From Sedimenticola sp. (GTDB lineage: Bacteria; Pseudomonadota; Gammaproteobacteria; Chromatiales; Chromatiaceae), in assembly GCA_027026755.1 (NCBI GenBank), contig JALVNE010000304.1, forward strand, positions 1 through 64,000: DNA of 64,000 nt, written 5' to 3'. The notes beneath the pieces were generated by a model. That model made no database searches. It saw only the letters and a program-made list of their open reading frames with translations, and was not told the origin of the DNA. A program made the position numbers and the translations under genes. Below are positions 8,625 through 16,862 of this stretch, one piece after another. Numbering within the stretch: position 1 is the stretch's first letter; each line of letters begins with the position of its first letter.

Positions 8625-9014
8625 ATGACTTCCAACCGCCCCTACCTCATACGCGCCATCTGGCAGTGGATCAGCGACAACAACCTCACGCCCTATCTGC
8701 TGGTCGATGCCGATGTCAGGGGCGTGGAGATTCCCCGGCAGTTCGTCGAAGACGGACGTATCGTTCTCAATGTCAGCGCCAGCGCGGTCCGTGATTTGGA
8801 GCTGGGCAACGACTACATCTCCTTCGGTGCGCGGTTTTCCGGCACACCCATGGATATTCTGATTCCCGTGAATGCCGTACTGGGCATCTACGCAAGGGAA
8901 AACGGCCAGGGTATGCTGTTTCCGGAAGACGAGGGTGGAGACGCGCCACCGGAACCCCCCGAGGATCCGACCTCTCCCACGGGTGGGCGGCCCAGCCTGA
9001 AGGTGGTGAAATAA
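8625..9014 (+). CDS. sspB: Stringent starvation protein B, ClpXP specificity adaptor
   Basis: Adaptor that tethers ssrA-tagged and other substrates to the ClpXP protease. The N-terminal substrate-binding domain (PYLIRAIWQWISDNNLTPYL through IPVNAVLGIYARENGQGM) covers residues 1-~105. It is followed by an acidic, Pro-rich flexible linker and the C-terminal RPSLKVVK, matching the ClpX-binding XB motif of E. coli SspB. At 129 residues it is slightly shorter than the E. coli protein, mainly in the linker. It forms an operon with sspA. Confidence 0.96.
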   Translation: MTSNRPYLIRAIWQWISDNNLTPYLLVDADVRGVEIPRQFVEDGRIVLNVSASAVRDLELGNDYISFGARFSGTPMDILIPVNAVLGIYARENGQGMLFPEDEGGDAPPEPPEDPTSPTGGRPSLKVVK

Positions 9015-9042
9015 GCTACTGCCGGACGTTGTTCGGGAAAGC

Positions 9043-9462
9043 TCAGGAATGCTCGTCTGAGCGCCGTCGGCGTCGTTCCGGGAAAGGGATGATGTTGTCC
9101 TTTTTCCCGGCGGGGACGGGTTCTTCCCTGGCGGGCTGTTCTTCTCGCTTCTGTTCGATGGTATGTCGCCCCTGTATGTGTACCGCTTCCAGCTGGGTGC
9201 CAATGAGCAGCACATAGCCGCTCTCGCGCAATCTGCCGTCCACGCTGTAGTCAAAGCGGTACATGCGGCGAAAGCGCAGTCCCGCCGGTGTCCAGCGCAG
9301 GCCCACCCGCTGCAGGTAGACGCTGTCATCCAGTAACTGGTATCTTTCCCGCTCGCAGGCGGCGCGGCTGATGCCGACGGCCAACTCACGGGCGCGGGCA
9401 GCGTTCATCCAGAAAATGATGATGATTCCCAGCAATATGATGGCGAACAGGGTGGAGATCAC
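9043..9462 (-). CDS. DUF3301-like small membrane protein
   Basis: 139-residue protein with an N-terminal hydrophobic helix (VISTLFAIILLGIIIIFWM) followed by a soluble domain containing RARELAVGISRAACERE, QLLDDSVYLQRVGLRW and LRFRRMYRFDYSVDG, the pattern of the uncharacterised DUF3301 family. The C terminus is highly charged and ends in a basic cluster ERRRRRSDEHS. A GTG start at 9462 is chosen because it places the membrane helix at the N terminus; upstream in-frame sequence overlaps the divergent macro-domain gene and looks non-coding. The starts of the two divergent genes are only three bases apart. Function unknown. Confidence 0.8.
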   Translation of the reverse strand: MISTLFAIILLGIIIIFWMNAARARELAVGISRAACERERYQLLDDSVYLQRVGLRWTPAGLRFRRMYRFDYSVDGRLRESGYVLLIGTQLEAVHIQGRHTIEQKREEQPAREEPVPAGKKDNIIPFPERRRRRSDEHS

Positions 9463-9465
9463 GGC

Positions 9466-10005
9466 ATGAGTATCCCGGGGTCCGACAGGCGAAAGGCCTG
9501 TGAAAGCTTGCAGGTCTGTACCGGCGATATTACCAGACTGGCGGTGGATGCCATCGTGAATGCGGCAAATACTTCTCTCCTTGGCGGCGGCGGGGTGGAC
9601 GGCGCCATTCACAGGGCGGCGGGCCCGGAATTGCTTGCCCTGACCCGTACCATGGGGGGCTGTCCCACAGGCGAGGCGCGTATCACGCCGGGTTTCCACC
9701 TGCCGGCCAAATGGATCATTCATACCGTTGGGCCCGTGTGGCGAGGCGGCGAGGAAGGAGAGCCGGCGCTATTGCGCAGGGCATATGAGAACAGCCTGAA
9801 ACTGGCCGCCGAGCAAGGTGTGAAGCGTATTGCCTTTCCTGCCATCAGTACGGGGGTGTATGGCTACCCCCTGCGCCAGGCGACCTTGATCGCGGTGAGT
9901 ACGGCACTTGAATATGCCCATGATTTCGATGCCATCATCTTTTGCTGTTTCACTGAGGCGGTTGCCGTCCGGTACCGGGCGATCATCGCGGAATTATGCC
10001 CATGA
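9466..10005 (+). CDS. Macro-domain protein, probable O-acetyl-ADP-ribose deacetylase (YmdB-like)
   Basis: Single macro domain of about 165 residues. ADP-ribose-binding signatures are present: GDITRLAVDAIVNAANTSL, then GGGGVDGAIHRAAG, GEARITPGFHLP, and PAISTGVYGYP. These match the YmdB/MacroD class that hydrolyses O-acetyl-ADP-ribose and removes mono-ADP-ribose from proteins. The first ~12 residues before CTGDIT are an extra tail. ATG 9466 sits directly beside the divergent DUF3301 start. It is likely monocistronic: a repeat-rich gap follows. Confidence 0.93.
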   Translation: MSIPGSDRRKACESLQVCTGDITRLAVDAIVNAANTSLLGGGGVDGAIHRAAGPELLALTRTMGGCPTGEARITPGFHLPAKWIIHTVGPVWRGGEEGEPALLRRAYENSLKLAAEQGVKRIAFPAISTGVYGYPLRQATLIAVSTALEYAHDFDAIIFCCFTEAVAVRYRAIIAELCP

Positions 10006-10091
10006 CATGAAAGCTTGAAACGAATTTCCGGCATTCCGGCGCTGGCGGTGGGAGCGCTGGTATCGGTCTGGCACCAACGCTTCCCCGAGCC

Positions 10092-10339
10092 AGCCCGAAT
10101 ATTTCACCCGGTTACTGGAAAAATATTCCAGCTTACTGTATTTCATGGAGAATCTTGGAATATTAGCAAAATACAAAATGTTACCGGGCATCGCTGAACG
10201 CGCCCTCGCACCGGTCTCGCCGTCCATCTGCGGTATTTGCTCAATCATCAATAGCTTGGGCTATTGATTCAATCGCAAATCCGCACCTGAACGCCGATCC
10301 CGGCACGATCATCGCGTTCCCGGGCGAAATATTCGGGCT
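10092..10339. repeat. Composite inverted-repeat element (E1)
   Basis: Fills most of the gap 10006-10337, which has no credible gene. Outer arms are AGCCCGAATATTTCACCCGG (10092-10111) and its near-perfect inverse (10320-10339), one mismatch in 20. Inside are a 9-bp inverted repeat AATATTCCA/TGGAATATT (10122-10130, 10156-10164) and a larger imperfect hairpin centred on CAATAGCTTGGGCTATTG near 10251-10268. The right arm contains the stop codon of the minus-strand gene ending at 10338. No transposase is present, so this is a structural repeat of unknown class, perhaps a MITE-like element. Confidence 0.65.
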
Positions 10340-10586
10340 AGCGACGTGACTCCCACCAGACATAATCAACCAGGGCGTGAGCCAGGGCTCGTCTTGGCCC
10401 GTACCAGCAGCCGTAGCGGCAGCGATAACGAGGTTCAGTGCGAACGATGACCACTTTGGTGCGGGGCGGCGCGGGCTTTACGATTACCACCTTGTAGCTA
10501 CGATGATGCCCATGGGCGAGCGTTGTTGCCGGAACCAGGAACAGGGCGGCCAACAAGGCGGTGGTGATGGTATGTTTGAGTTTCAT
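10338..10586 (-). CDS. Small exported basic protein, hypothetical
   Basis: 82-residue protein with a clear Sec signal peptide (MKLKHTITTALLAALFLVPATTLA) followed by a short mature part rich in His, Lys, Val, Arg, Tyr and Trp: HGHHRSYKVVIVKPAPP, then KVVIV again, then RYRCRYGCWYGPRR. The two KVVIV units form a short internal repeat. Two Cys in RCRYGCWY could form a disulfide. The ATG has a strong Shine-Dalgarno sequence (GAGGAG, 7 bases upstream). I do not recognise a characterised family. Its stop codon lies in the arm of repeat E1. Confidence 0.65.
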   Translation of the reverse strand: MKLKHTITTALLAALFLVPATTLAHGHHRSYKVVIVKPAPPRTKVVIVRTEPRYRCRYGCWYGPRRALAHALVDYVWWESRR

Positions 10587-10672
10587 GCTGTGTCTCCTCT
10601 CGTGTCTTGTATCTGAATTGCTGAGAGGTGCGTAATAGTCCGTACCTTGACGGGCGATTCCAAGACGCTCGT

Positions 10673-10735
10673 CTGTAGGTCGGACTTCAGTCCGACACCC
10701 AACGGTGGATTGTCGGGCTGAAGCCCGATCTACAG
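10673..10735. repeat. REP pair (BIME-like), copy 1
   Basis: 63-bp unit: CTGTAGGTCGGACTTCAGTCCGACA, a short spacer, then the inverted half TGTCGGGCTGAAGCCCGATCTACAG. A second copy at 52832-52894 differs at only two positions, and a half copy lies at 50911-50933. This is the GTAGGTCGGGCTTCAGCCCGAC family of extragenic palindromes found in many proteobacteria. No RAYT transposase gene is in the window. Confidence 0.85.
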
Positions 10736-10795
10736 TCATAACGTGGCTTCGCGTTATGACACATGGTTGGTCAGGGCTGGTTTGCACATACTTAA

Positions 10796-11073
10796 TTAAC
10801 CCGGCACCAATATAGGTGATGCTCAGGGCTTCAAGCCTGCCCCGGAGCAAGGCATCGCTTGAAGTCAATGGTTGCTCCATTGGCAAAAGCGATAACGCCG
10901 GTCCGGGGCAGGCTTGAAGCCCCAACTCATTGATATTAAAGGCTGGCCGTGATGCACTGTCCGCCAGTCTGCGTTATCAGGTCTTGCTGTAGAATGACTA
11001 CAGCGGCGACCTGATGCCTTGCTGGCGAACAGTGCATCACGGCTGAGCGTCATCTATATTGGTGCCGGGTTAA
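10796..11073. repeat. Composite inverted-repeat element (E2) with two internal hairpins
   Basis: Outer arms are a perfect 20-bp inverted repeat, TTAACCCGGCACCAATATAG at 10796-10815 and its complement at 11054-11073. Between them lie two long hairpins. The first has perfect 20-bp arms at 10826-10845 and 10903-10922, with nested CAATGG/CCATTG. The second has 22-bp arms with one mismatch at 10946-10967 and 11022-11043, with nested ATCAGGTC/GACCTGAT and CTGTAG/CTACAG. With the REP pair, it accounts for the gene-free stretch 10587-11106. The outer-arm sequence recurs at 17304-17326 and 60935-60955. Confidence 0.75.
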
Positions 11074-11106
11074 TAATAACGCCAAGACATGAAGGAGGTT
11101 GACCGT

Positions 11107-11907
11107 TCAGCGCCTGTCCTGCAGCCTGTCCAGCCGCAGGCGCTGGCGCTCGTCGAACAGGCGCTTGCTTCCCGCCCATACGGCGGTGAGGCTGCCCAGG
11201 CCGGAGCCCGCGGCAATGAGGAACAGGATCAGCAGCTGGTACTTGGCGGCTTCCAGGGGCGGGCTGCCCCCGAGAATCTGACCCGTCATCATCCCCGGCA
11301 GGCTGACGATGCCGGCCGTGGTCATGGCATTGATGATGGGAATCAGTCCCGAGCGAAGGGCGTCGCGGCGGATGCCGGCGATGGCCTGCTGCCATTCATG
11401 GCCCAGCATCAGGCGGGCTTCTATGACATGGCGCTGCTCCCAGGTATTGCGGGTGAGATTGTCCAGGGCAATGGCGATGCCGGACATGGTGTTGCCCAGC
11501 AGCATGCCCAGCAGGGGAATCAGGTACTGGGGCTGGTACCAGGGCTTCACCTGGATGACCACCGTCAGGGCCAGCAGGGTGATGGTGAAGGAAGACAGGA
11601 ACATGGACAGGGTGCCCAGCCCATAGCCCCAGCTGCCGCGGAAGCGCCGCTGCTGGCGGGCCATGACCTCGTAGCCGGCCACCGCCAGCATCACCGCCGT
11701 CATGGCAGCGATGAGCCAGAGGCTGGTCTGGGCGAACAGGGTCTTGAGGATCATGCCCAGGATCATCAGCTGCACCGCGCTGCGTGCGGCGGCGACCAGC
11801 AGCTGCCGGCCGATGCCCAGGCGTAGCATCCAGGACAGGGCGGCCAGCAGGCAGACCAGGGCGGCGGCGATGCCCAGGTCCCAGGGAGAAAGCAGGATCA
11901 GATCCAT
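11107..11907 (-). CDS. fetB: Iron-export ABC transporter permease (FetB/YbbM, UPF0014)
   Basis: 266-residue inner-membrane protein with about seven hydrophobic segments. UPF0014 family blocks are present: RSAVQLMILGMIL, GNTMSGIAIALDNLT, and AGIVSLPGMMTGQILGGSPPLEAAKYQ. In E. coli, FetAB exports iron and protects against hydrogen peroxide stress. The gene begins one base after the stop codon of fetA, so the two form an operon. Repeat element E2 lies immediately downstream. Confidence 0.92.
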   Translation of the reverse strand: MDLILLSPWDLGIAAALVCLLAALSWMLRLGIGRQLLVAAARSAVQLMILGMILKTLFAQTSLWLIAAMTAVMLAVAGYEVMARQQRRFRGSWGYGLGTLSMFLSSFTITLLALTVVIQVKPWYQPQYLIPLLGMLLGNTMSGIAIALDNLTRNTWEQRHVIEARLMLGHEWQQAIAGIRRDALRSGLIPIINAMTTAGIVSLPGMMTGQILGGSPPLEAAKYQLLILFLIAAGSGLGSLTAVWAGSKRLFDERQRLRLDRLQDRR

Positions 11908-11908
11908 G

Positions 11909-12523
11909 TCAGTTCGGCTCCATCTCGAACCGCCCGTTTCTCATGCCCGCCCTGCGCCGCGCCACGCGCGCCAGCTGTTCCGGGTCATGGCTCACCCACA
12001 GGGCTCCTGCCCGGGCTTTGCGCAGGTAGTCCCCGATGATCTGTTCAACGATGTTTGTGTTGCCGCTGTCGAGGTTGGCGGTGGGCTCGTCCAGGAGCAG
12101 CACCCGGGGCCGGTTGGCCAACAGGCGCGCCAGGGCCAGGCGCTGTTTCTCGCCGCTGGACAACCGTCCCGTCTGCCAGTTCAGTACATCCACGGAAAAA
12201 CCCAGGGCAGCCAGTATCTCCATGGGCCAGCGCTTTGCATGGGGCGCAATGGTGTCGCTCCACCAGTGGCTTTCCGCGGGTAGCAGCCCGACCCGGCGAC
12301 GCCATTCGGGGCCACTGAATGATTCCCGAGCTTGGCCTTCCAGCAGCACCTCTCCCCGGTTCACGTCCAGGTCTGCCAAGGCGCGCAGCAACAATGTCTT
12401 GCCTGAACCGGAATCCCCATGCAGCCCCAGGATTTCTCCTGGAAAAATCCTCAGCGCTACCTCCCTGATGAAGGTCGTGGATAGATGCCTCGCTTCCAGT
12501 AAGGCTGTATCAGCAGGGCACAT
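11909..12523 (-). CDS. fetA: Iron-export ABC transporter ATP-binding protein (FetA/YbbL)
   Basis: 204-residue ATPase of the FetAB exporter. Walker A is GDSGSGKT (residues 36-43), the signature is LSSGEKQRLALARLL, Walker B is VLLLDEPTANLD, and the switch His is in WVSHDPEQLAR. The short length and the VGLLPAESHWW Q-loop region, where Glu replaces the usual Gln, match the YbbL family. It is located directly upstream of fetB on the minus strand and is divergent from the DsrC-like gene at 12639. Confidence 0.92.
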   Translation of the reverse strand: MCPADTALLEARHLSTTFIREVALRIFPGEILGLHGDSGSGKTLLLRALADLDVNRGEVLLEGQARESFSGPEWRRRVGLLPAESHWWSDTIAPHAKRWPMEILAALGFSVDVLNWQTGRLSSGEKQRLALARLLANRPRVLLLDEPTANLDSGNTNIVEQIIGDYLRKARAGALWVSHDPEQLARVARRRAGMRNGRFEMEPN

Positions 12524-12638
12524 GGCGGCCGCGGATATTCCAGCAGGATTGCCAGAGCCTGCTAAGCTTGTAATGCGACCGGCACCCCATACCTATAACT
12601 GCCGGCGCATTCGAGAACATGAAGGAGGAGCGAACATC

Positions 12639-12983
12639 ATGACTACCGCAAGCACCCTTTCCCCTGAACACATGGCCCCCCCGGCCGATTTCGATGACTG
12701 GACCGAGGCCCAGGCCCTGGACATGGCCCGTAAAGAAGGTATCGAACTTACCGATGGTCACTGGGAAGTGATTTATTTTCTGCGTGATCATTGCAAGGAG
12801 CATGGCACCTCCTGCACGGCCCGTCACGTGATCAAGGCGCTGGCCGAGCGTTTCGAGGACAGGGGTGGCAAGCGCTATCTTTATTCCCTGTTTCCTCATG
12901 GTCCGGTGTACCAGGCCAGCAGGCTGGCGGGACTGCCCCTGCCGCCCAGTACCCTGGATCTTTCTTTTGGCAGCGTGCATTGA
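12639..12983 (+). CDS. DsrC/TusE-family protein lacking both redox cysteines
   Basis: 114-residue protein with the DsrC/TusE core: FDDWTEAQALDMARKEGIEL, TDGHWEVIYFLRDHC, KRYLYSLFPHGPVYQASRLAGLP. DsrC carries two C-terminal cysteines and TusE one; here the C-terminal arm ends STLDLSFGSVH with no Cys, so it cannot act as a normal sulfur carrier through that arm. This resembles the cysteine-free DsrC homologues (called RspA-type in the literature) with a suspected regulatory role. AAGGAGGAG lies about 8 bases upstream of the ATG, deciding the start. Paralogues of this kind are common in sulfur-metabolising bacteria. Confidence 0.87.
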   Translation: MTTASTLSPEHMAPPADFDDWTEAQALDMARKEGIELTDGHWEVIYFLRDHCKEHGTSCTARHVIKALAERFEDRGGKRYLYSLFPHGPVYQASRLAGLPLPPSTLDLSFGSVH

Positions 12984-13676
12984 TCAGGCCTTGCGCCTGA
13001 ACAACAGATCCCAGACCCCGTGCCCCAGGCGCCGGCCCCGTTGCTCGAATTTGGTGACGGGGCGGGTGTCCGGGCGCGGGCTGTAGTTGCCGGCACCGGC
13101 GATGTTCTCGAACAGGTCTTCCCTGTCCGAGAACAGGCGCATGATCTGTTCAGCGTAATCTTCCCAGTCCGTCGCGGCGTGGAACAGGCCGCCGGGGGCG
13201 ATGAGCCGGCCCATGAGCGCCACGAAGGCCGGGCGCACGATGCGCCGCTTGTGGTGCTTCTTCTTGTGCCAGGGGTCGGGAAAGAACAGCTGCACGCCCT
13301 CCAGGGAGGCGTCCGTCAGGGACTGCTCCAGCACTTCCATGGCGTCGTGGCGCATGACCCGCACATTAGAGATGCCTTCTTCGCCCAGCTTGAGCAGCAA
13401 ATGGCCCACCCCGGGGGTGTGGACCTCGATGCCCAGGAAGTTGCGTTCGGGAAAGTCCCGGGCCATTTGCACCAGGGACTCACCATTGCCGAAGCCGATT
13501 TCCAGCCATACCGGGCGGTTATTGCCGAACAGGGCGGGAAGATCAAGCACCTCGTCCGGGGTGAAATCCACGCCGAATTCCGGCCACCAGCGCTCGAAAG
13601 CCTTTTTCTGGCCCGGGGTGAAGCGCCCCGTGCGCAGCACATAGCTGCGGATGGGGCGATGCCTGTTCCCATCCAC
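12984..13676 (-). CDS. trmB: tRNA (guanine-N7-)-methyltransferase
   Basis: SAM-dependent enzyme that methylates G46 in the variable loop of tRNAs. The 230-residue protein shows the SAM-binding VWLEIGFGNGESLVQMA block and the family motif LFFPDPWHKKKHHKRRIV. RTGRFTPGQ near the N terminus and GRRLGHGVWDLLF at the C terminus are also typical. A GTG start lies two bases after the thiG stop on the same strand, suggesting cotranscription with thiSG. The gene is convergent with the DsrC-like gene, their stops being adjacent. Confidence 0.96.
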   Translation of the reverse strand: MDGNRHRPIRSYVLRTGRFTPGQKKAFERWWPEFGVDFTPDEVLDLPALFGNNRPVWLEIGFGNGESLVQMARDFPERNFLGIEVHTPGVGHLLLKLGEEGISNVRVMRHDAMEVLEQSLTDASLEGVQLFFPDPWHKKKHHKRRIVRPAFVALMGRLIAPGGLFHAATDWEDYAEQIMRLFSDREDLFENIAGAGNYSPRPDTRPVTKFEQRGRRLGHGVWDLLFRRKA

Positions 13677-13678
13677 CG

Positions 13679-14467
13679 TCAGAAGAACAGGCCTTCCAGG
13701 GGCGAGGAGGCGGAGGCGAAGCGTTTGGCCTGCATACGGCCCGCCAGGTAGGCTTCGCGGCCGGCCTGGATGGCTTTTTTCATGGCCGAGGCCATGAGCA
13801 CAGGCTTCTGCGCCGCGGCGATGGCGGTGTTCATGAGCACCCCGTCACAGCCAAGCTCCATGGCCACGGCGGCGTCGGAAGCAGTGCCTACGCCAGCATC
13901 CACCAGAATGGGCACCTTGGCGTTCTCCACGATGGTGCGGATGTTCAGGGGGTTGCGTATGCCCAGGCCAGAGCCGATGGGCGCCGCCAGGGGCATGACG
14001 GCGGCGCAGCCCATGTCTTCCAGCTCCCGGGCGATGATAGGGTCGTCATTGGTATAGACCATGACGTCGAAACCATCCTTGATGAGTTCCTCGGCGGCTT
14101 TCAGAGTGGCCATGACATCGGGGAACAGGGTTTTTTCATCTCCCAATACCTCCAGTTTCACCAGGTTGTGGCCGTCCAGCAGCTCCCGGGCCAGCTTGCA
14201 GGTGCGTACGGCCGTCTTCTGGTCGTAGCAACCGGCGGTATTGGGCAGGATGGTGTATTTGTCGGGGGGCAGCACGTCCAGGATATTGGGCTCGTCGCTG
14301 TTCTGGCCCATGTTGCTGCGGCGCACGGCGATGGTGACGATCTGGGCGCCGGAGGCCTCGATGGCGGCCCGGGTTTCGTCCATGTCCTTGTATTTGCCGG
14401 TGCCCACCAGCAGGCGCGAGGAAAACTCGCGTCCGGCGACGCTGAAAGTATCTGTGTTCTCTGACAT
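13679..14467 (-). CDS. thiG: Thiazole synthase
   Basis: Forms the thiazole phosphate of thiamine from 1-deoxy-D-xylulose 5-phosphate, dehydroglycine and ThiS thiocarboxylate. The TIM-barrel protein of 262 residues has the [11 protein letters not shown] start block, the [10 protein letters not shown] segment with the Schiff-base Lys, [30 protein letters not shown] and [21 protein letters not shown] 14467 gives the usual N terminus; the frame extends 18 codons further upstream without family similarity. It lies 46 bases downstream of thiS. Confidence 0.96.
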   Translation of the reverse strand: MSENTDTFSVAGREFSSRLLVGTGKYKDMDETRAAIEASGAQIVTIAVRRSNMGQNSDEPNILDVLPPDKYTILPNTAGCYDQKTAVRTCKLARELLDGHNLVKLEVLGDEKTLFPDVMATLKAAEELIKDGFDVMVYTNDDPIIARELEDMGCAAVMPLAAPIGSGLGIRNPLNIRTIVENAKVPILVDAGVGTASDAAVAMELGCDGVLMNTAIAAAQKPVLMASAMKKAIQAGREAYLAGRMQAKRFASASSPLEGLFF

Positions 14468-14513
14468 TGGAATTACTGCTCGGATGACTGAAGAATAGGG
14501 GCAAATCTTACCA

Positions 14514-14714
14514 TCAGCCACCGCCGATGGCCTGCACGATTTCCACGCTGTCGCCTGCCTTCAGGTGATAACCGTCGTGCTCGCTGCGGGGCACCAGTTC
14601 CTCGTTCACTTCCACGGCGTAACGGCTGCCTTCCAGGTGCATGCGGCGCACGATGTCGCCCAGGGTGGCGTTGTCGTCAACCGGGGTGGTTTCGCCATTC
14701 AGTTGGATATTCAT
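14514..14714 (-). CDS. thiS: Sulfur carrier protein ThiS
   Basis: 66-residue ubiquitin-like protein whose C-terminal Gly is adenylated and converted to a thiocarboxylate that donates sulfur for thiazole formation. The start [12 protein letters not shown] and the end VQAIGGG are typical; the GG tail here has a third Gly. ATG 14714 is preferred to an upstream ATG at 14750 because the shorter protein matches the family length. It precedes thiG on the same strand. Confidence 0.94.
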   Translation of the reverse strand: MNIQLNGETTPVDDNATLGDIVRRMHLEGSRYAVEVNEELVPRSEHDGYHLKAGDSVEIVQAIGGG

Positions 14715-14792
14715 GGGTTTAGGAAATTTTCGGGTTAAAACCAGATTCATTTTACACTAAACTTGACGATTCTTTCGGCAAGGGGGCCATTG

Positions 14793-16628
14793 ATGAAGCA
14801 ATTTCACGAAAACATCATTTCTACCGAAGAGGCCGCCACCCTGGACGGTCTGTTCGCCCGTCGTCTGCACCGTTCACCCGAAGGCCTGGCCTACCAGTAC
14901 CATGACCGGGCCAGCAAGGCGTGGAAGCGTTACACCTGGGGGTCTATGGCAGCCCAGATCGCCCGCTGGCAGCAGGCCCTGGCCGGTGAAGACCTGCGTG
15001 CCGAGGACCGGGTGGCGGTGCTGCTGCGCAACTGTCCCGAGTGGGTGATGTGGGATCAGGCGGCTCTCAGCCTGGGACTGGTCACTGTGCCCCTGTACAC
15101 CGATGACCGGCCCGACAATATTGCTTACATCCTGGAAGAAGCCGGCGTGAAGGTGCTGCTGGTACAGGATGCCGGGCGCTGGAAACGGCTGGCGCCGGTG
15201 CTGCCCGAGGAAGGGGATGGCCCCCTGAAACGCGTGGTGCTGCTCGATGGCGGCAAGGAAGCGGAAAAATTTGCCCGTAACGACGAACGCATCCGCCTGG
15301 CCCGGGACTGGCTGCCGGAAGACGGTGGGGAACTGCAGGTGCGCAAGGGCGCCGATCCCCATGCCCTGGCCTCCATCGTTTATACCTCCGGTACTACTGG
15401 ACGCCCCAAGGGGGTCATGCTCAGCCACCACAACATGCTGTCGGTGGCCCATGGCGGCCTGACCCTGCTGGATTGTTACGAAGAAGACATATTCCTTTCC
15501 TTCCTGCCCCTGTCTCATACCCTGGAGAGGACGGCGGGCTATTACCTGCCCATCATGGCCGGTGCCAGCGTGGCCTATGCACGTTCCGTGGCCCAGCTGG
15601 GGGACGACCTGCTGAAGATCCGTCCCACGGTACTCATCGCCGTGCCCCGTATTTTCGAGCGGGTGTATGGCAGAATCAAAGATCAACTGAAAAAGAAGCC
15701 AGCCATCGCCCGCAAACTGTTCGACATGGCCGTGGACGTGGGCTGGGCGCGTTTCCTGCGCCAGCAGGGCCGGGGCCGCTGGTCGCCCAAGTTTCTGCTC
15801 TGGCCGCTTCTCAACAAGCTGGTGGCAAGTAATGTCGTGGCCAGGATGGGCGGACGTTTGCGCGCGGCGGTGAGCGGCGGCGCGCCCTTGTCGCCGGATA
15901 TCGCCAAGGTTTTCATCGGCCTGGGTATTCCCATCGTTCAGGGCTATGGCCTCACGGAAACCAGTCCGGTGATCAGCGTGAATCCCATGGAAGACAACCT
16001 GCCAGCCAGCGTGGGCATTCCCATTCGCGGCACCGAAGTGAAGATCGGTGAGAACGATGAACTGCTGGTGCGTGGTCCCGGGGTCATGCTGGGTTACTGG
16101 AACAATCACAAGGCCACGACCGAAACCATCGACCCCGACGGTTGGCTGCACACGGGGGACCAGGCCAAGATCGAAGACGGGCATATCTACATCACCGGCC
16201 GGCTCAAGGATATCCTGGTGTTGTCCAACGGCGAGAAGATTCCGCCGGCGGACATGGAAATGGCCATCGCCCTGGACCCGCTCATCGAGCAGGTCATGGT
16301 GATTGGCGAGGGTCGCCCGTATCTCACGGCTCTGGTGGTGCTCAACGAGGACAACTGGCCGGCCCTGGCGAAGGAACATGGCCTGGACCCCGCTGATCCC
16401 GCCAGCCTGGAGGACAAGAAGTTGCATGGCACAATCCTGAGGCGCATCAGGGCCGCCCTCAAGGATTTTCCCGGCTATGCCAAGATTCGCCAAGTACGCC
16501 TGCTGCTGGAGCCCTGGACCATCGAGGACGGCCTGATCACGCCCACTCTCAAGGTCAAGCGGCCCAAGGTTTTGGAACGCTATGCCGATCTGGTGGAATC
16601 CATGTATTCAGGGGGGCCAACCAGCTGA
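14793..16628 (+). CDS. Long-chain fatty-acid-CoA ligase (AMP-forming)
   Basis: 611-residue ANL-superfamily enzyme that activates fatty acids to acyl-CoA via an acyl-adenylate. Motifs: the P-loop YTSGTTGRPKGVMLSH, YGLTETSPVIS, GWLHTGDQAKIEDGH and the hinge GRLKDILVLSNGEKIPP. The long-chain type (FAA/FadD15-like) is suggested by FLPLSHTLERTAGYYLP and the extended C-terminal part. ATG 14793 has AGGGGG six bases upstream and is clearly better than an in-frame TTG at 14763. It is divergent from thiS and is followed closely by the two tRNA genes. Confidence 0.94.
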   Translation: MKQFHENIISTEEAATLDGLFARRLHRSPEGLAYQYHDRASKAWKRYTWGSMAAQIARWQQALAGEDLRAEDRVAVLLRNCPEWVMWDQAALSLGLVTVPLYTDDRPDNIAYILEEAGVKVLLVQDAGRWKRLAPVLPEEGDGPLKRVVLLDGGKEAEKFARNDERIRLARDWLPEDGGELQVRKGADPHALASIVYTSGTTGRPKGVMLSHHNMLSVAHGGLTLLDCYEEDIFLSFLPLSHTLERTAGYYLPIMAGASVAYARSVAQLGDDLLKIRPTVLIAVPRIFERVYGRIKDQLKKKPAIARKLFDMAVDVGWARFLRQQGRGRWSPKFLLWPLLNKLVASNVVARMGGRLRAAVSGGAPLSPDIAKVFIGLGIPIVQGYGLTETSPVISVNPMEDNLPASVGIPIRGTEVKIGENDELLVRGPGVMLGYWNNHKATTETIDPDGWLHTGDQAKIEDGHIYITGRLKDILVLSNGEKIPPADMEMAIALDPLIEQVMVIGEGRPYLTALVVLNEDNWPALAKEHGLDPADPASLEDKKLHGTILRRIRAALKDFPGYAKIRQVRLLLEPWTIEDGLITPTLKVKRPKVLERYADLVESMYSGGPTS

Positions 16629-16651
16629 ATTGAGCGTATAATGGCAACCAG

Positions 16652-16725
16652 GCGGGTATCGTATATCGGTATTACCCCAGCTTCCCAAGCTGGTGAGGCG
16701 GGTTCGACTCCCGCTACCCGCTCCA
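16652..16725 (+). tRNA. tRNA-Gly (anticodon CCC), CCA encoded
   Basis: Acceptor GCGGGTA pairs with TACCCGC; the anticodon stem CCAGC/GCTGG encloses the loop TTCCCAA, giving anticodon CCC. The T arm is GCGGGTTCGACTCCCGC, and a genomic CCA follows discriminator T. All four arms can be drawn. Confidence 0.95.
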
Positions 16726-16777
16726 TTTTCTCAATTGACATCAGCGGTCACACCTTGTATGGTGGCCGCCCTGTTTT

Positions 16778-16854
16778 GGCTAGGTAGCTCAGTTGGTTAG
16801 AGCACAGCACTCATAATGCTGGGGTCGGCAGTTCGAATCTGCCCCTAGCTACCA
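16778..16854 (+). tRNA. tRNA-Met (anticodon CAT), elongator-like, CCA encoded
   Basis: Acceptor GGCTAGG pairs with CCTAGCT (one G-T). The D arm GCTCAGTTGGTTAGAGC, the anticodon loop CTCATAA on a CAGCA/TGCTG stem, and the T loop TTCGAAT are standard, with CCA encoded. The sequence is close to E. coli elongator tRNA-Met; a tRNA-Ile2 read through lysidine is the less likely alternative. Confidence 0.92.
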
Positions 16855-16862
16855 TACAAAAC

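Noticed and set aside
14874-16493. Long minus-strand open frame opposite the acyl-CoA ligase gene
   Set aside because: The plus-strand product has complete ANL motifs; the antisense frame has only His/Gln/Gly-rich composition.
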